Assembly: GCF_014650675.1 (NCBI RefSeq)
Contig: NZ_BMVK01000005.1
Span: forward strand, 434,001 to 498,000
Direction: 5' to 3'
DNA length: 64,000 nt
DNA from: Streptomyces anulatus
GTDB lineage: Bacteria; Actinomycetota; Actinomycetes; Streptomycetales; Streptomycetaceae
The notes under the pieces are model-generated. The model made no database searches, had not been told where the DNA came from, and saw only the letters and a list, made by a program, of their open reading frames with translations. Every line of letters starts with the position of its first letter. Position 1 is the stretch's first letter. The translations under genes and the position numbers were made by a program. Below are positions 7,799 to 16,047 of this stretch, piece by piece.

Positions 7799-9190
7799 AT
7801 GGACCTGGGAGACGACCTGAGCACACGGGTCGACGCACTGATGGACGGTCTCGTCGCCGACCTGAAGCGGTTGACGGCCATCCCGTCCGTCGCCTTCCCC
7901 GGCTTCCCGCCCGAGCCCGTGCGAGAGGCCCACGACCTCCTCGTGGACCTGCTGCGCGGCGCGGGCGTGGAGCAGGTGGAGAGGCTGGACCTCCCCGATA
8001 CCGCGCCGGTCGTCGTCGCGGAGGTCCCGCCGCCGGAGCCCGGTGCGCCGACCGTCCTGCTCTACGGCCACTACGACGTCCAGCCGCCCGGCGACGAGGC
8101 GCTGTGGCTCTCACCGCCCTTCGAACCGACCCCCGTCGAAGGCGGGCTGCGGGCCCGGGGCATCGCCGACGACAAGGCCAACATCATCGTCCACCTGGGG
8201 GTGCTCCGCGCCTTCACGGGACGCCCCCCGGTCGGGCTGAAGATCGTCCTGGAGGGCCAGGAGGAGTACGGGAGCGCCTTCGACGACTACCCGCCCACCG
8301 ACCCGGACCGGTTCGCCTGCGATGCGATGGTCATCGCGGACATGGGCAACCTCCGCCCCGGCAGCCCCACCCTCACCACGGGGCTGCGCGGCGCGGCGGA
8401 GGTCTTCGTCGAGGTCCGTACCCTCGCCGAACCCCGGCACAGCGGCGAGTTCGGCGGCGCGGCCCCCGACGCCCTGCTCGCCCTCCTCAAGGCACTCGCC
8501 ACCCTCCACGACGTCCACGGCGATGCGGCGGTGGAGGGCCTGCGCCGCGAGGACTGGACCGGCACCACGTATACGGAGGAGGAGTTCCGCTCCCTCGCCG
8601 GTGTCCAGGAGGGCATGCCCCTCATCGGCTCCGGGGGCCTCGGCGAGCGCCTCTGGAGCGGACCGGCGATCACCGTCATCGGCATCGACGCCCCGAGCGT
8701 CGACCACGCGGCCTCCGCCGTCGTCCCGTACGCCCGCGCCAAACTGAACCTGCGCTTCCACCCCGAGCAGGACCCGAGGGAGGCCCGGGACCTCCTCGTC
8801 ACCCATCTGGAGTCCCTGCGCCCGTTCGGTATCCCGCTTTCCGTCACGCCGGGCGACACGGGCCCCGGATTCGAACCCGCGACCGACGGTCCGGCGTACC
8901 GCGCCGCCCGTACCGCGCTGCGGGAGGGCTGGGGGAGCGAACCGGCCTTCGTCGCGAGCGGCGGCTCGATCCCCCTGGTCAACGGCCTGGCCAAGGCTGT
9001 CCCCGGTGCCGAGGTCCTTCTCTTCGGCGCCCAGGACGGCATGTGCAACCTGCACGCCCCGAACGAGCGCGTCCTCTTCTCGGAGTTGCGGTCGGCGGTG
9101 ATCGCGGAGGCCGCCTTCCTGCGGGAGTACGCGAAGACGTACGGCGACACCGCCACGCACGCCGATTCCGCGGGGGCGCGGCATGAGTAG
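7799..9190 (+). CDS. M20 family metallopeptidase (dipeptidase/deacylase type)
   Basis: A 463-residue cytoplasmic zinc hydrolase of the M20 family. The first metal motif is GHYDVQP (His91, Asp93). The bridging Asp is in G-I-A-D-D-K (about 124), and the base/metal pair is in EGQEEYGS (Glu155-Glu156). It has the typical lid domain insert (about 195-320). The length and the GHYDVQP/ARGIADDKA pattern fit dipeptidases and carboxypeptidases that act on short peptides or acylated amino acids. The next gene, a transporter, overlaps it by 8 bp. Translation is therefore probably coupled and the substrate may be what the transporter imports. A G-rich stretch (GAAGGGG) is 7 nt before the ATG. Confidence 0.87.
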   Translation: MDLGDDLSTRVDALMDGLVADLKRLTAIPSVAFPGFPPEPVREAHDLLVDLLRGAGVEQVERLDLPDTAPVVVAEVPPPEPGAPTVLLYGHYDVQPPGDEALWLSPPFEPTPVEGGLRARGIADDKANIIVHLGVLRAFTGRPPVGLKIVLEGQEEYGSAFDDYPPTDPDRFACDAMVIADMGNLRPGSPTLTTGLRGAAEVFVEVRTLAEPRHSGEFGGAAPDALLALLKALATLHDVHGDAAVEGLRREDWTGTTYTEEEFRSLAGVQEGMPLIGSGGLGERLWSGPAITVIGIDAPSVDHAASAVVPYARAKLNLRFHPEQDPREARDLLVTHLESLRPFGIPLSVTPGDTGPGFEPATDGPAYRAARTALREGWGSEPAFVASGGSIPLVNGLAKAVPGAEVLLFGAQDGMCNLHAPNERVLFSELRSAVIAEAAFLREYAKTYGDTATHADSAGARHE

Positions 9191-10715
9191 CGCGGCCGAC
9201 ACGAAGCCCGCCCCGGAGGAAGAGCCCCCGGCCAAGAAGAAGTTCACCTTCCCCAGCGCCCTCACGATCCTGGCGGTCGTCACGCTGGCCGTCTGGGCGC
9301 TGGCCTTCCTGATCCCGCCCGGGGCCTACGACCGCAACGAGGAGGGGGCCCCGGTCCAGGGCACGTACCACCGGGTCGACTCCGACCAGAGTTTCGTGGA
9401 CCGCCTGAACGACCTCTTCCTCTCCCCGGTCAACGGCCTCTACGGCGTCCAGGACGCGAAGACGGGCGAGGTCGGCCCGGACCTGGCCGGCGAGCTGTAC
9501 GGCAGCGCGGGCGTGTTCCTCTTCGTGCTCGCCATCGGCGCGTTCATCACGGTGGTGTTCGCGACCGGCGCCCTGGACCGGGGCATCGGCCGCCTCGCGC
9601 ACCGGCTGCGCGACCGGGGAGCGCTGCTCATCGCCGGCGTGATGCTGGTCTTCGCCCTCCTCGGCACCGTCGAGGGGTTCGCGGAGGAGACGCTCGGCTT
9701 CTACGGCCTGATCATCCCGCTGATGCTGGCCCTCGGCTACGACCGCATGGTGGCCACCGGCACGATCATCCTCGGCGCGGGCATCGGAGTGCTCTGCTCC
9801 ACGGTGAACCCCTTCGCCACCGGAGTCGCGTCCTCCGCCGCCGACATCTCGCTCGGCGACGGCATCGTGCTGCGCGCGATCATGTGGGTGGTCCTGACGG
9901 CGGTGACGATCGCCTACGTCATCCGGTACGCGGGCCGGGTCCGCAAGAACCCCGAGCGCTCGCTCTCCGGCTTCCTGCCCGGCGACCGCGAGCACAACGC
10001 GGCGGACGCCGAGGAACCCCCGGAGCTGACCGGTCTCCACCGGACCATCCTCGTCCTGGTCGCCCTGGTCTTCAGCTTCATGATCTTCTCGGTCGTCCCC
10101 TGGTCCAGCGCCCTCACGGGCGACGCCGACGCCACCCCGTACGGCTTCGAACTCGGCTGGTCCTTCCCCCACCTGGCCGCCCTGTTCCTGGTCGCGGCGG
10201 TCCTGGTCGGCGTCGTCGCCCGGTTCGGCGAGCAGAGGCTCAGCGCGACGATCATCCAGGGTGCGGCGGACTTCATCTCCCCGGCGCTGGTCATCGTCCT
10301 CGCGCGCGGCGTCACCGTCATCATGAACAACTCGCAGATCACCGACACGGTGCTGCACTCCATCGAGGGCGTGGTCTCGGGCACCTCGTCGGCACTCTTC
10401 GCGGTCTTCGTCTTCATCGTCAACCTGCCGCTCGCCTTCCTCATCCCCTCCACCTCCGGCCACGCCACCCTGGCGATGCCGATCCTGGCCCCCCTCGCCG
10501 ACTTCGCGGGCGTCTCCCGCGCCGTGGTCGTCACGGCGTGGCAGGCGGCGAGCGGCTGGATGAACCTCTGGGTCCCGACGACGGCGGTCACCATCGGCGG
10601 GGTGGCCCTGGCGAAGATCGGCTACGACAAGTACCTGCGGTTCGTCTGGCCGCTGCTGGCGATCCTGTTCGCGCTCATCTGCGGGTTCGTGGCGCTGGGG
10701 GCGGTGTGGACGTGA
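9183..10715 (+). CDS. YfcC/DcuC-type (PF03606-like) membrane transporter
   Basis: A 510-residue integral membrane protein with about 12 hydrophobic segments, resembling the YfcC family of putative basic amino-acid or C4-dicarboxylate carriers. Seen here: a long extracytoplasmic loop after helix 1 (LIPPGAYDR start, typical of the family), the conserved helix region GFAEETLGFYGLIIPLM, and STVNPFATGVASSAA with the N-P-F motif. The C-terminal repeat carries IPSTSGHATLAMPILAPLADF. The ATG overlaps the end of the M20 peptidase gene, suggesting peptide or N-acyl amino-acid uptake coupled to hydrolysis. The substrate is inferred, not seen. Confidence 0.8.
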   Translation: MSSAADTKPAPEEEPPAKKKFTFPSALTILAVVTLAVWALAFLIPPGAYDRNEEGAPVQGTYHRVDSDQSFVDRLNDLFLSPVNGLYGVQDAKTGEVGPDLAGELYGSAGVFLFVLAIGAFITVVFATGALDRGIGRLAHRLRDRGALLIAGVMLVFALLGTVEGFAEETLGFYGLIIPLMLALGYDRMVATGTIILGAGIGVLCSTVNPFATGVASSAADISLGDGIVLRAIMWVVLTAVTIAYVIRYAGRVRKNPERSLSGFLPGDREHNAADAEEPPELTGLHRTILVLVALVFSFMIFSVVPWSSALTGDADATPYGFELGWSFPHLAALFLVAAVLVGVVARFGEQRLSATIIQGAADFISPALVIVLARGVTVIMNNSQITDTVLHSIEGVVSGTSSALFAVFVFIVNLPLAFLIPSTSGHATLAMPILAPLADFAGVSRAVVVTAWQAASGWMNLWVPTTAVTIGGVALAKIGYDKYLRFVWPLLAILFALICGFVALGAVWT

Positions 10716-10822
10716 GAGCGGAGTCTGTCGGGTACCGGGCGTCGGCCGAGAGCCTTCAGCGGCGGCTGACTCAGGCCAGGAGCTGACCATTTCCCGCCAT
10801 TCACCTGGGCCTTCACAACAAA

Positions 10823-10881
10823 TACATATCGTGTGGCTGATCCCTGGCGTGTCGATGGTCGCGGGCTGATAAGTACATATC
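10823..10881. promoter_or_regulatory. Two direct TACATATC boxes upstream of the giant helicase gene
   Basis: TACATATC occurs at 10823-10830 and 10874-10881, 51 bp apart. Each copy lies in an A/T-rich patch that is rare in this sequence. They precede the AGGAGG site (10927-10932) and ATG 10943. They could be promoter -10 regions or operator half-sites. Confidence 0.4.
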
Positions 10882-10942
10882 TCCAGGGGGGACCTGTGAG
10901 CGTGGATACCCCTGTGCGCCGTGCTCAGGAGGTACTCGCCCC

Positions 10943-13900
10943 ATGCCCCGACCGCCCCGTTCCCAGCCCTCGGCAGCCCATGACCCCGGTCTCGACAGGC
11001 TGAGAGCCGTACTGGACGGCTGGCGATCCTCGCTGCTGGACATGGGCGGCCGCAACCGCCTGCTGAACTTCCGCCACACCCGTACGTCGACGCTGGAAAT
11101 CACCTCTCCGGAGACCGGCCCTCTACTGGCCGAGCTGGCCAGGGGCTGGGATTTCGCCCCGGTGGCGGAGGCCCCGGACGGCGAGGAGGCCCCGGCGGTG
11201 CCCGCTCCCCGCGGCCGTCCCGGACTGGTGACCCAGAAGGCCACGCAGGTGACACTGGACCGGGCCCTTTACCAGCTCCGCCAGAAGTCCGGCCAGATGT
11301 TCAACGACTACGGTCTGTGGGTGCTCTGGTTGGGCGTCGGCATGCTCGACTGGCGTGAGGAGGGGGCGCACGAGACCAGTTCGGCGCCGCTGCTTCTCGT
11401 CCCGGTGGAACTGCGGAGGGAGAGCGGCCGCCGCTATCGCCTCTGTCCGGCCGACGGCCAGGACCGCGTGCACAACCCGGCTCTCGCCGTGAAGGCGGAA
11501 CGTCTGGGGGCCGACTGGTCCCCGGTCACCGGCACCGACGTCGGTGATCTGCCGGCGTTGATGGCGGCCGCTCGCGCCGTCGCGGCCGGACAACAGGGCT
11601 GGACGGTCGACGATCGCGCCGTGCTGGGTCTGTTCGCCTCACACCGGGAGGCCATGTACAAGGACCTGGAGCAGAACGAGGACCGCATCCTCGCCCATCC
11701 TCTGGTGCGCGCCGTCGCCCTGGGACCGGACGCGGGTCTGCCCGATGACCTCATCGGGTTCGAGCCCCCGGAGCTGGACCGGATCGACGAGGTCCAGCTG
11801 CCTGAGCGGACGCCGCTCGTGCTGGACGCGGACGCCTCCCAGCGCCAGTGCATCGCGGCGGCTCTGGAGCACCGCTCCTTCGTGATGAGTGGCCCGCCCG
11901 GCACCGGCAAGAGCCAGACCATCACCAACCTGATCGCTGCTCTGATGCACGCAGGGCGCAGTGTGCTGTTCGTCAGTGAGAAGGCCGCGGCGCTCGACGT
12001 CGTGCGCAACCGGTTGCGCGGGGTAGGACTCGGAGATTTCGTGCTGACCCTGCACAGCGGTGATACGAGCAAGAAGGCTGTCGCCACCGAGCTCGCCCGG
12101 GTACTGACCACAGTTGCCCGGGTCAACGGAGCCGCGGAACACGAACGTGAGCGCGCCCGGCATCTGCGTGAGGAACTCTCCGCCTATGCGGCGGGCATGA
12201 ACCAGGTCAGGGAGCCTCTCGGGCGGACTCTGCACGACGTCCTCGGGCGCCTGGTCCAGCTGGATCAGGCGGGAACGCCACAACTCTCTCTGTCCGCGGA
12301 GAACGCGAAGACCGTCCGGACATTGAGCGCCGGGGCGTTGCAGGACCTTTCCGTGGCGGCCAAAGCCGTAAGCAGGGCGTGGCGTCCTGTAGTAGAGGGC
12401 AACTCCTTTGCCTGGCATGGGCTCGTGGGTGCCTCCGCATACCAGGCGGCCACCGAGGCGTCCGATGCCCTCGGCGCCCTGCGTGCGGCGACCGCCCGCC
12501 GTCCGTTCGACGGTACGCAGGGCGAGCCCCGGTCCGTCCGCGAACTTCACCAGACCGTACGCTCAATCCGCGCCGGCCTGCCCGACGGCTTCGGCTCCGG
12601 AGACGCAACTCTGCAGGAAGACGCCTCCGGCCAGCTGGCTCAGCTCGCAGACCTGTTCGGGATGCCCAAGCCGGACGATGGCGAGGCGGCCGCAGCCCTG
12701 TGTGCACTCGCCGACCTCACGACGGCCGGGAACCCCCCGCCGGGCGACTGGTTCGACGACGCAAAGCTTCGTGGAGCGCATCGGGCCGCACAGGAACTGC
12801 GGGAAGCCCTGACCGCGGAGGCCGAAGCGCGGGCGGCGGCCGAGGGTGTGTTCGGCGAGCAGACGGTGGAACTGACGGACCTGCCCGAGCTCGTCGTCCG
12901 TTTCGAGGGCCCGCACGCCAAGCTGATGGCCCGCTTCTCGGCCCAGTACAAGGCCGACCGTACGGCCGTCGCCAGCCTCACACATGACGGCACCTGGACC
13001 AAGTCGCTGGTCGGGCGCCTGGGCGACGCCCTTCAGTGGCATCGGACCGCTGCCGAGGTGCGCAGGCTTCACGGGGAGCACGCCGTGCTGCTGGGCCGGT
13101 ACATGCCCCGCACCCAGGAGGACGTACCCGCCCTCACCGACGCTCTGGCGACCGCCGACCGCATCATCGAGCTGGCCGGCGGGGTGGGACGGCGCGATCT
13201 GCTGGTCGACCAGCTGGCCGACGGCGTCGACACCGACCGCCTTCCCGCCCTGTTGGCGGAGAACGCGCGACGCTCCCTCGGTGACTGGTGTGCCGTCGCC
13301 GAGCGCCGGGCCGAGCGCTGGTCCGCGTCCGTGACGGCACTGCTTGGCCTCTTCGGCACGCAGCGCCAGGTCCAGCTCTCCCCTCTGCTGATGGGACCTC
13401 TGGACCAGGCAGGGCAAGCTGTCGGAGCGCTGCTCGCCGACCAGCAGGGCCCCGAGGAGTGGTACGCGTACCGGGACGGCATCGCAGTCCTCGCCCGCCA
13501 GGGCGCCGACGCGCTCGTGGCAGGCGCGGCCGAGCGCTGCATCGAGCCGGACCAGTTGCCGGAGATCGTCGAACGGGCCGTGCTCACCTCTTGGGCGGAC
13601 GGGATCCTTGCCACCGACAGCCGGCTGCGCACGACCCGTTCGGACGACCTCGACGCCCGGGTGGCCGACTACCGGGAAGCCGACCGCCGTTTGATCGCCG
13701 CCGCAGGTGGTGCCGTGATCGAGGCCTGCAACAACCGGCGGCCCAGGGGCATCGGCGGTGGAGGCGCCGCAGTGATCATCAGGGAGGCGGAGAAGAAGAC
13801 CCGGCACATGCCCGTCAGGGAACTGCTCGACCGTACCCGTGAAGTCGTGCAGTCCGTCAAGCCATGCTTCATGATGAGCCCTTTGACGGTCAGTCAAATG

Positions 13901-15928
13901 CTGCCTGCTGACTACCGCTTCGACGTCGTCGTGTTCGACGAGGCCTCGCAGGTCCGTCCCAGTGACGCGATCAACTGCATCTACCGGGGGCAGACACTGA
14001 TCGTCGCCGGCGACGACAAGCAGCTGCCGCCCACCTCGTTCTTCGATTCCGCGGGGGAGGAGGAGGGCGACGAGTACGAGGCGGACATCCCCGATTCCTT
14101 CGAATCGCTGCTGCACGCCTGCAAGGCGGGCGCCATGCGGGAGCTGCCGCTGCGCTGGCACTACCGGAGCCGGCACGAGGACCTGATCACCTTCAGCAAC
14201 AGGTCGTTCTACCGGAACTCGATGGTGACTTTCCCCGGCGCTTTCGACGAGGGCAATGACGTGGGCGTCGCCTTCCTGGAGGCCGACGGCACGTACGACC
14301 GCGGCGGACGCCGGGACAACCGGGCGGAGGCGGAGTACGTCGCCAACCGTGTCATCCACCACTTCGACACCCGCCCCGGCCGGTCCCTTGGCGTGGTGGC
14401 CCTCTCCCAGGCGCAGGCCTCGGCCATCGACCTCGCGGTGCAGCAGGCCCGGCTGGACCGGCCCGACCTCGACCACTGCTTCACCGAGGACCGTCTGAAC
14501 GGCTTCTTCGTCAAGAACCTCGAATCGGTGCAGGGCGACGAGCGCGACGTCATGATCATGTCTGTCGGATACGGACCTGACGAACACGGAAAGCTCGGGC
14601 TCAACTTCGGCCCGATCAACAAGAACGGCGGCTGGCGACGTCTGAACGTGGCGGTCACCCGGGCGCGCTACCGGATGGAGGTCGTCGCCTCGTTCCGTGG
14701 CACGAGCCTGCCCGACAGCGCCAACAAGAGCGTCCAGCACCTGAAGCGCTACCTGGAATACGCGGAGAACGGGCCGGCGGTGCTGGCCCGCGACGTCGTC
14801 CAGTCTGACGCGGAGCCGGACAGCCCCTTCGAGGAGTCGGTGCTCGCCGTTCTGGACGGCTGGGGCTACACGGTGCAGCCGCAGGTCGGCGTCGCTGGGT
14901 ACCGCATTGACCTGGGGCTGCGCCACCCGCAGCACCCTGGCGCGTATGCACTGGGGATCGAGTGCGACGGCGCGATGTACCACTCCTCCAAGGCCGCCCG
15001 GGACCGCGACCGGTTGCGGGAGCAGGTGCTGAACGGGCTCGGCTGGCGCCTCTACCGGATCTGGGGCACGGACTGGTACCGGGGACGCGCGGCAGCCGAA
15101 CTGCGGCTGAAGGAAGCGGTCGAGCAGGCCATCGAGCAGGGCCCCCTCACGGCGGAGACAGCGCGGCCTCCGGCCCCTGTCGAGCCGGACCTCGAACCGT
15201 CTCCGGCCGTTCCGTCGCCTGCTGTCGATGGGGAAGCGTTCGGCACCGCATCCGGGGATCAGGCTGCGGTCCGCGTGCCGGCTCAGGCGACGGGGCCGAC
15301 CGGGACCACCTACGAAAGGGTGCTGGTCGACACCGCGCCGCGCCGTGAGTGGAGCGCTCCTTACCGGGCCTGCCGGATCACGGTCCATTCCCCTCACGAG
15401 CTCCACACGCCGGAGGCCAGGAGGGAACTGGAACAGGCCCTCGACCGGATCGTCGCCGCCGAAGGACCCGTCCACGAGGAGCTGCTGGTACAGCGGGCCC
15501 GTGAGGCATGGGGCGTCGCACGAGCCGGGAACCGCATTCGCGACAATGTCCGTACGGTGGCACAGAAACTCGTCCGCTCGGGAAGGCTCGCCTGCGACGA
15601 CGGCTTCTACCGGGCCGGCGGGCGGAGCCCCGACACGGCACGGACGCCGGAGGCCGGGGAAACCCCGCGCAAGGTCACGCTCATCGCTCCCGCCGAGCGG
15701 CAGCTCGCCCTGAGTGAGCTCGCGGCCGAATGCCCCGGCATGTCTCAGGACGAATTGATCCGGCAGGCCTGCGAGTTCTTCGGATGGCGCAGGACTGGTG
15801 CGGACATCCGCACCGCCCTGGAGAGCGACATCTCGGACCTGTACCGGCAGGGCCGCCTTCAGGGAGGGCCGGACCGCATCAGCGTCGTGCGCGGAGGTAA
15901 CCCGAGCGGAGGTAACCCGAGCGAATGA
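10943..15928 (+). CDS. Giant DUF4011-SF1 helicase-Vsr-like nuclease-DUF3320 protein (Hhe-like, putative defence)
   Basis: A 1661-residue cytoplasmic protein. Order: DUF4011-like N-domain (about 12-290; DMGGRNRLLNFRHT is characteristic); Walker A GPPGTGKSQT (317-326); a long helical insert (about 400-960); Walker B VVVFDEAS (995-1002) with GDDKQLPP; C-terminal helicase motifs QGDERDV and NVAVTRAR (about 1205-1245). Next is a Vsr/DUF559-like endonuclease domain (about 1297-1395) with YRIDL, GIECDG, YHSS and a GW-RIW-DW ending. Last is a DUF3320-like winged-helix tail (about 1470-1640). I recall the order DUF4011-helicase-Vsr for the single-gene anti-phage system Hhe; defence is inferred from that. 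The start has a strong AGGAGG site with a 10-nt spacer. Base use looks less extreme than in the neighbours. Confidence 0.88.
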   Translation: MPRPPRSQPSAAHDPGLDRLRAVLDGWRSSLLDMGGRNRLLNFRHTRTSTLEITSPETGPLLAELARGWDFAPVAEAPDGEEAPAVPAPRGRPGLVTQKATQVTLDRALYQLRQKSGQMFNDYGLWVLWLGVGMLDWREEGAHETSSAPLLLVPVELRRESGRRYRLCPADGQDRVHNPALAVKAERLGADWSPVTGTDVGDLPALMAAARAVAAGQQGWTVDDRAVLGLFASHREAMYKDLEQNEDRILAHPLVRAVALGPDAGLPDDLIGFEPPELDRIDEVQLPERTPLVLDADASQRQCIAAALEHRSFVMSGPPGTGKSQTITNLIAALMHAGRSVLFVSEKAAALDVVRNRLRGVGLGDFVLTLHSGDTSKKAVATELARVLTTVARVNGAAEHERERARHLREELSAYAAGMNQVREPLGRTLHDVLGRLVQLDQAGTPQLSLSAENAKTVRTLSAGALQDLSVAAKAVSRAWRPVVEGNSFAWHGLVGASAYQAATEASDALGALRAATARRPFDGTQGEPRSVRELHQTVRSIRAGLPDGFGSGDATLQEDASGQLAQLADLFGMPKPDDGEAAAALCALADLTTAGNPPPGDWFDDAKLRGAHRAAQELREALTAEAEARAAAEGVFGEQTVELTDLPELVVRFEGPHAKLMARFSAQYKADRTAVASLTHDGTWTKSLVGRLGDALQWHRTAAEVRRLHGEHAVLLGRYMPRTQEDVPALTDALATADRIIELAGGVGRRDLLVDQLADGVDTDRLPALLAENARRSLGDWCAVAERRAERWSASVTALLGLFGTQRQVQLSPLLMGPLDQAGQAVGALLADQQGPEEWYAYRDGIAVLARQGADALVAGAAERCIEPDQLPEIVERAVLTSWADGILATDSRLRTTRSDDLDARVADYREADRRLIAAAGGAVIEACNNRRPRGIGGGGAAVIIREAEKKTRHMPVRELLDRTREVVQSVKPCFMMSPLTVSQMLPADYRFDVVVFDEASQVRPSDAINCIYRGQTLIVAGDDKQLPPTSFFDSAGEEEGDEYEADIPDSFESLLHACKAGAMRELPLRWHYRSRHEDLITFSNRSFYRNSMVTFPGAFDEGNDVGVAFLEADGTYDRGGRRDNRAEAEYVANRVIHHFDTRPGRSLGVVALSQAQASAIDLAVQQARLDRPDLDHCFTEDRLNGFFVKNLESVQGDERDVMIMSVGYGPDEHGKLGLNFGPINKNGGWRRLNVAVTRARYRMEVVASFRGTSLPDSANKSVQHLKRYLEYAENGPAVLARDVVQSDAEPDSPFEESVLAVLDGWGYTVQPQVGVAGYRIDLGLRHPQHPGAYALGIECDGAMYHSSKAARDRDRLREQVLNGLGWRLYRIWGTDWYRGRAAAELRLKEAVEQAIEQGPLTAETARPPAPVEPDLEPSPAVPSPAVDGEAFGTASGDQAAVRVPAQATGPTGTTYERVLVDTAPRREWSAPYRACRITVHSPHELHTPEARRELEQALDRIVAAEGPVHEELLVQRAREAWGVARAGNRIRDNVRTVAQKLVRSGRLACDDGFYRAGGRSPDTARTPEAGETPRKVTLIAPAERQLALSELAAECPGMSQDELIRQACEFFGWRRTGADIRTALESDISDLYRQGRLQGGPDRISVVRGGNPSGGNPSE
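15891..15920. repeat. Perfect 15-bp tandem duplication at the 3' end of the helicase gene
   Basis: GCGGAGGTAACCCGA occurs at 15891-15905 and again at 15906-15920. It adds five residues in frame (GGNPSGGNPSE at the C-terminus) just before the TGA. A fresh, uninterrupted duplication. Confidence 0.95.
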
Positions 15929-16047
15929 GGGCGTAGAGGCGCTACCGCACAGGGGAAGCCCGCAGCGTCGGCGGGCGTACTCGGCACGTCGGACCGCGCT
16001 GGTTAAGGTGGCTGTTCCTGGCGAACCGGAACGAGGGGGCGGGCCGG

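Noticed and set aside
8979..10790. Minus-strand frame of about 600 codons opposite the YfcC carrier
   Set aside because: Composition is Glu/Asp/Arg/Gly-rich without structure, and it mirrors the hydrophobic codons of the transporter.
10896..11003. Upstream GTG reading frame overlapping the helicase start (GTG 10896, G-run just before it)
   Set aside because: About 36 codons, no conserved sequence recognisable, and out of frame with the helicase. It could be a leader peptide but nothing supports it beyond the G-run.
12563..15475. Long open frame on the minus strand opposite the giant helicase (about 970 codons)
   Set aside because: Low-complexity R/G/P/V-rich translation, no recognisable domain, and the opposite strand carries clear helicase motifs. 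It is a GC-bias artefact.
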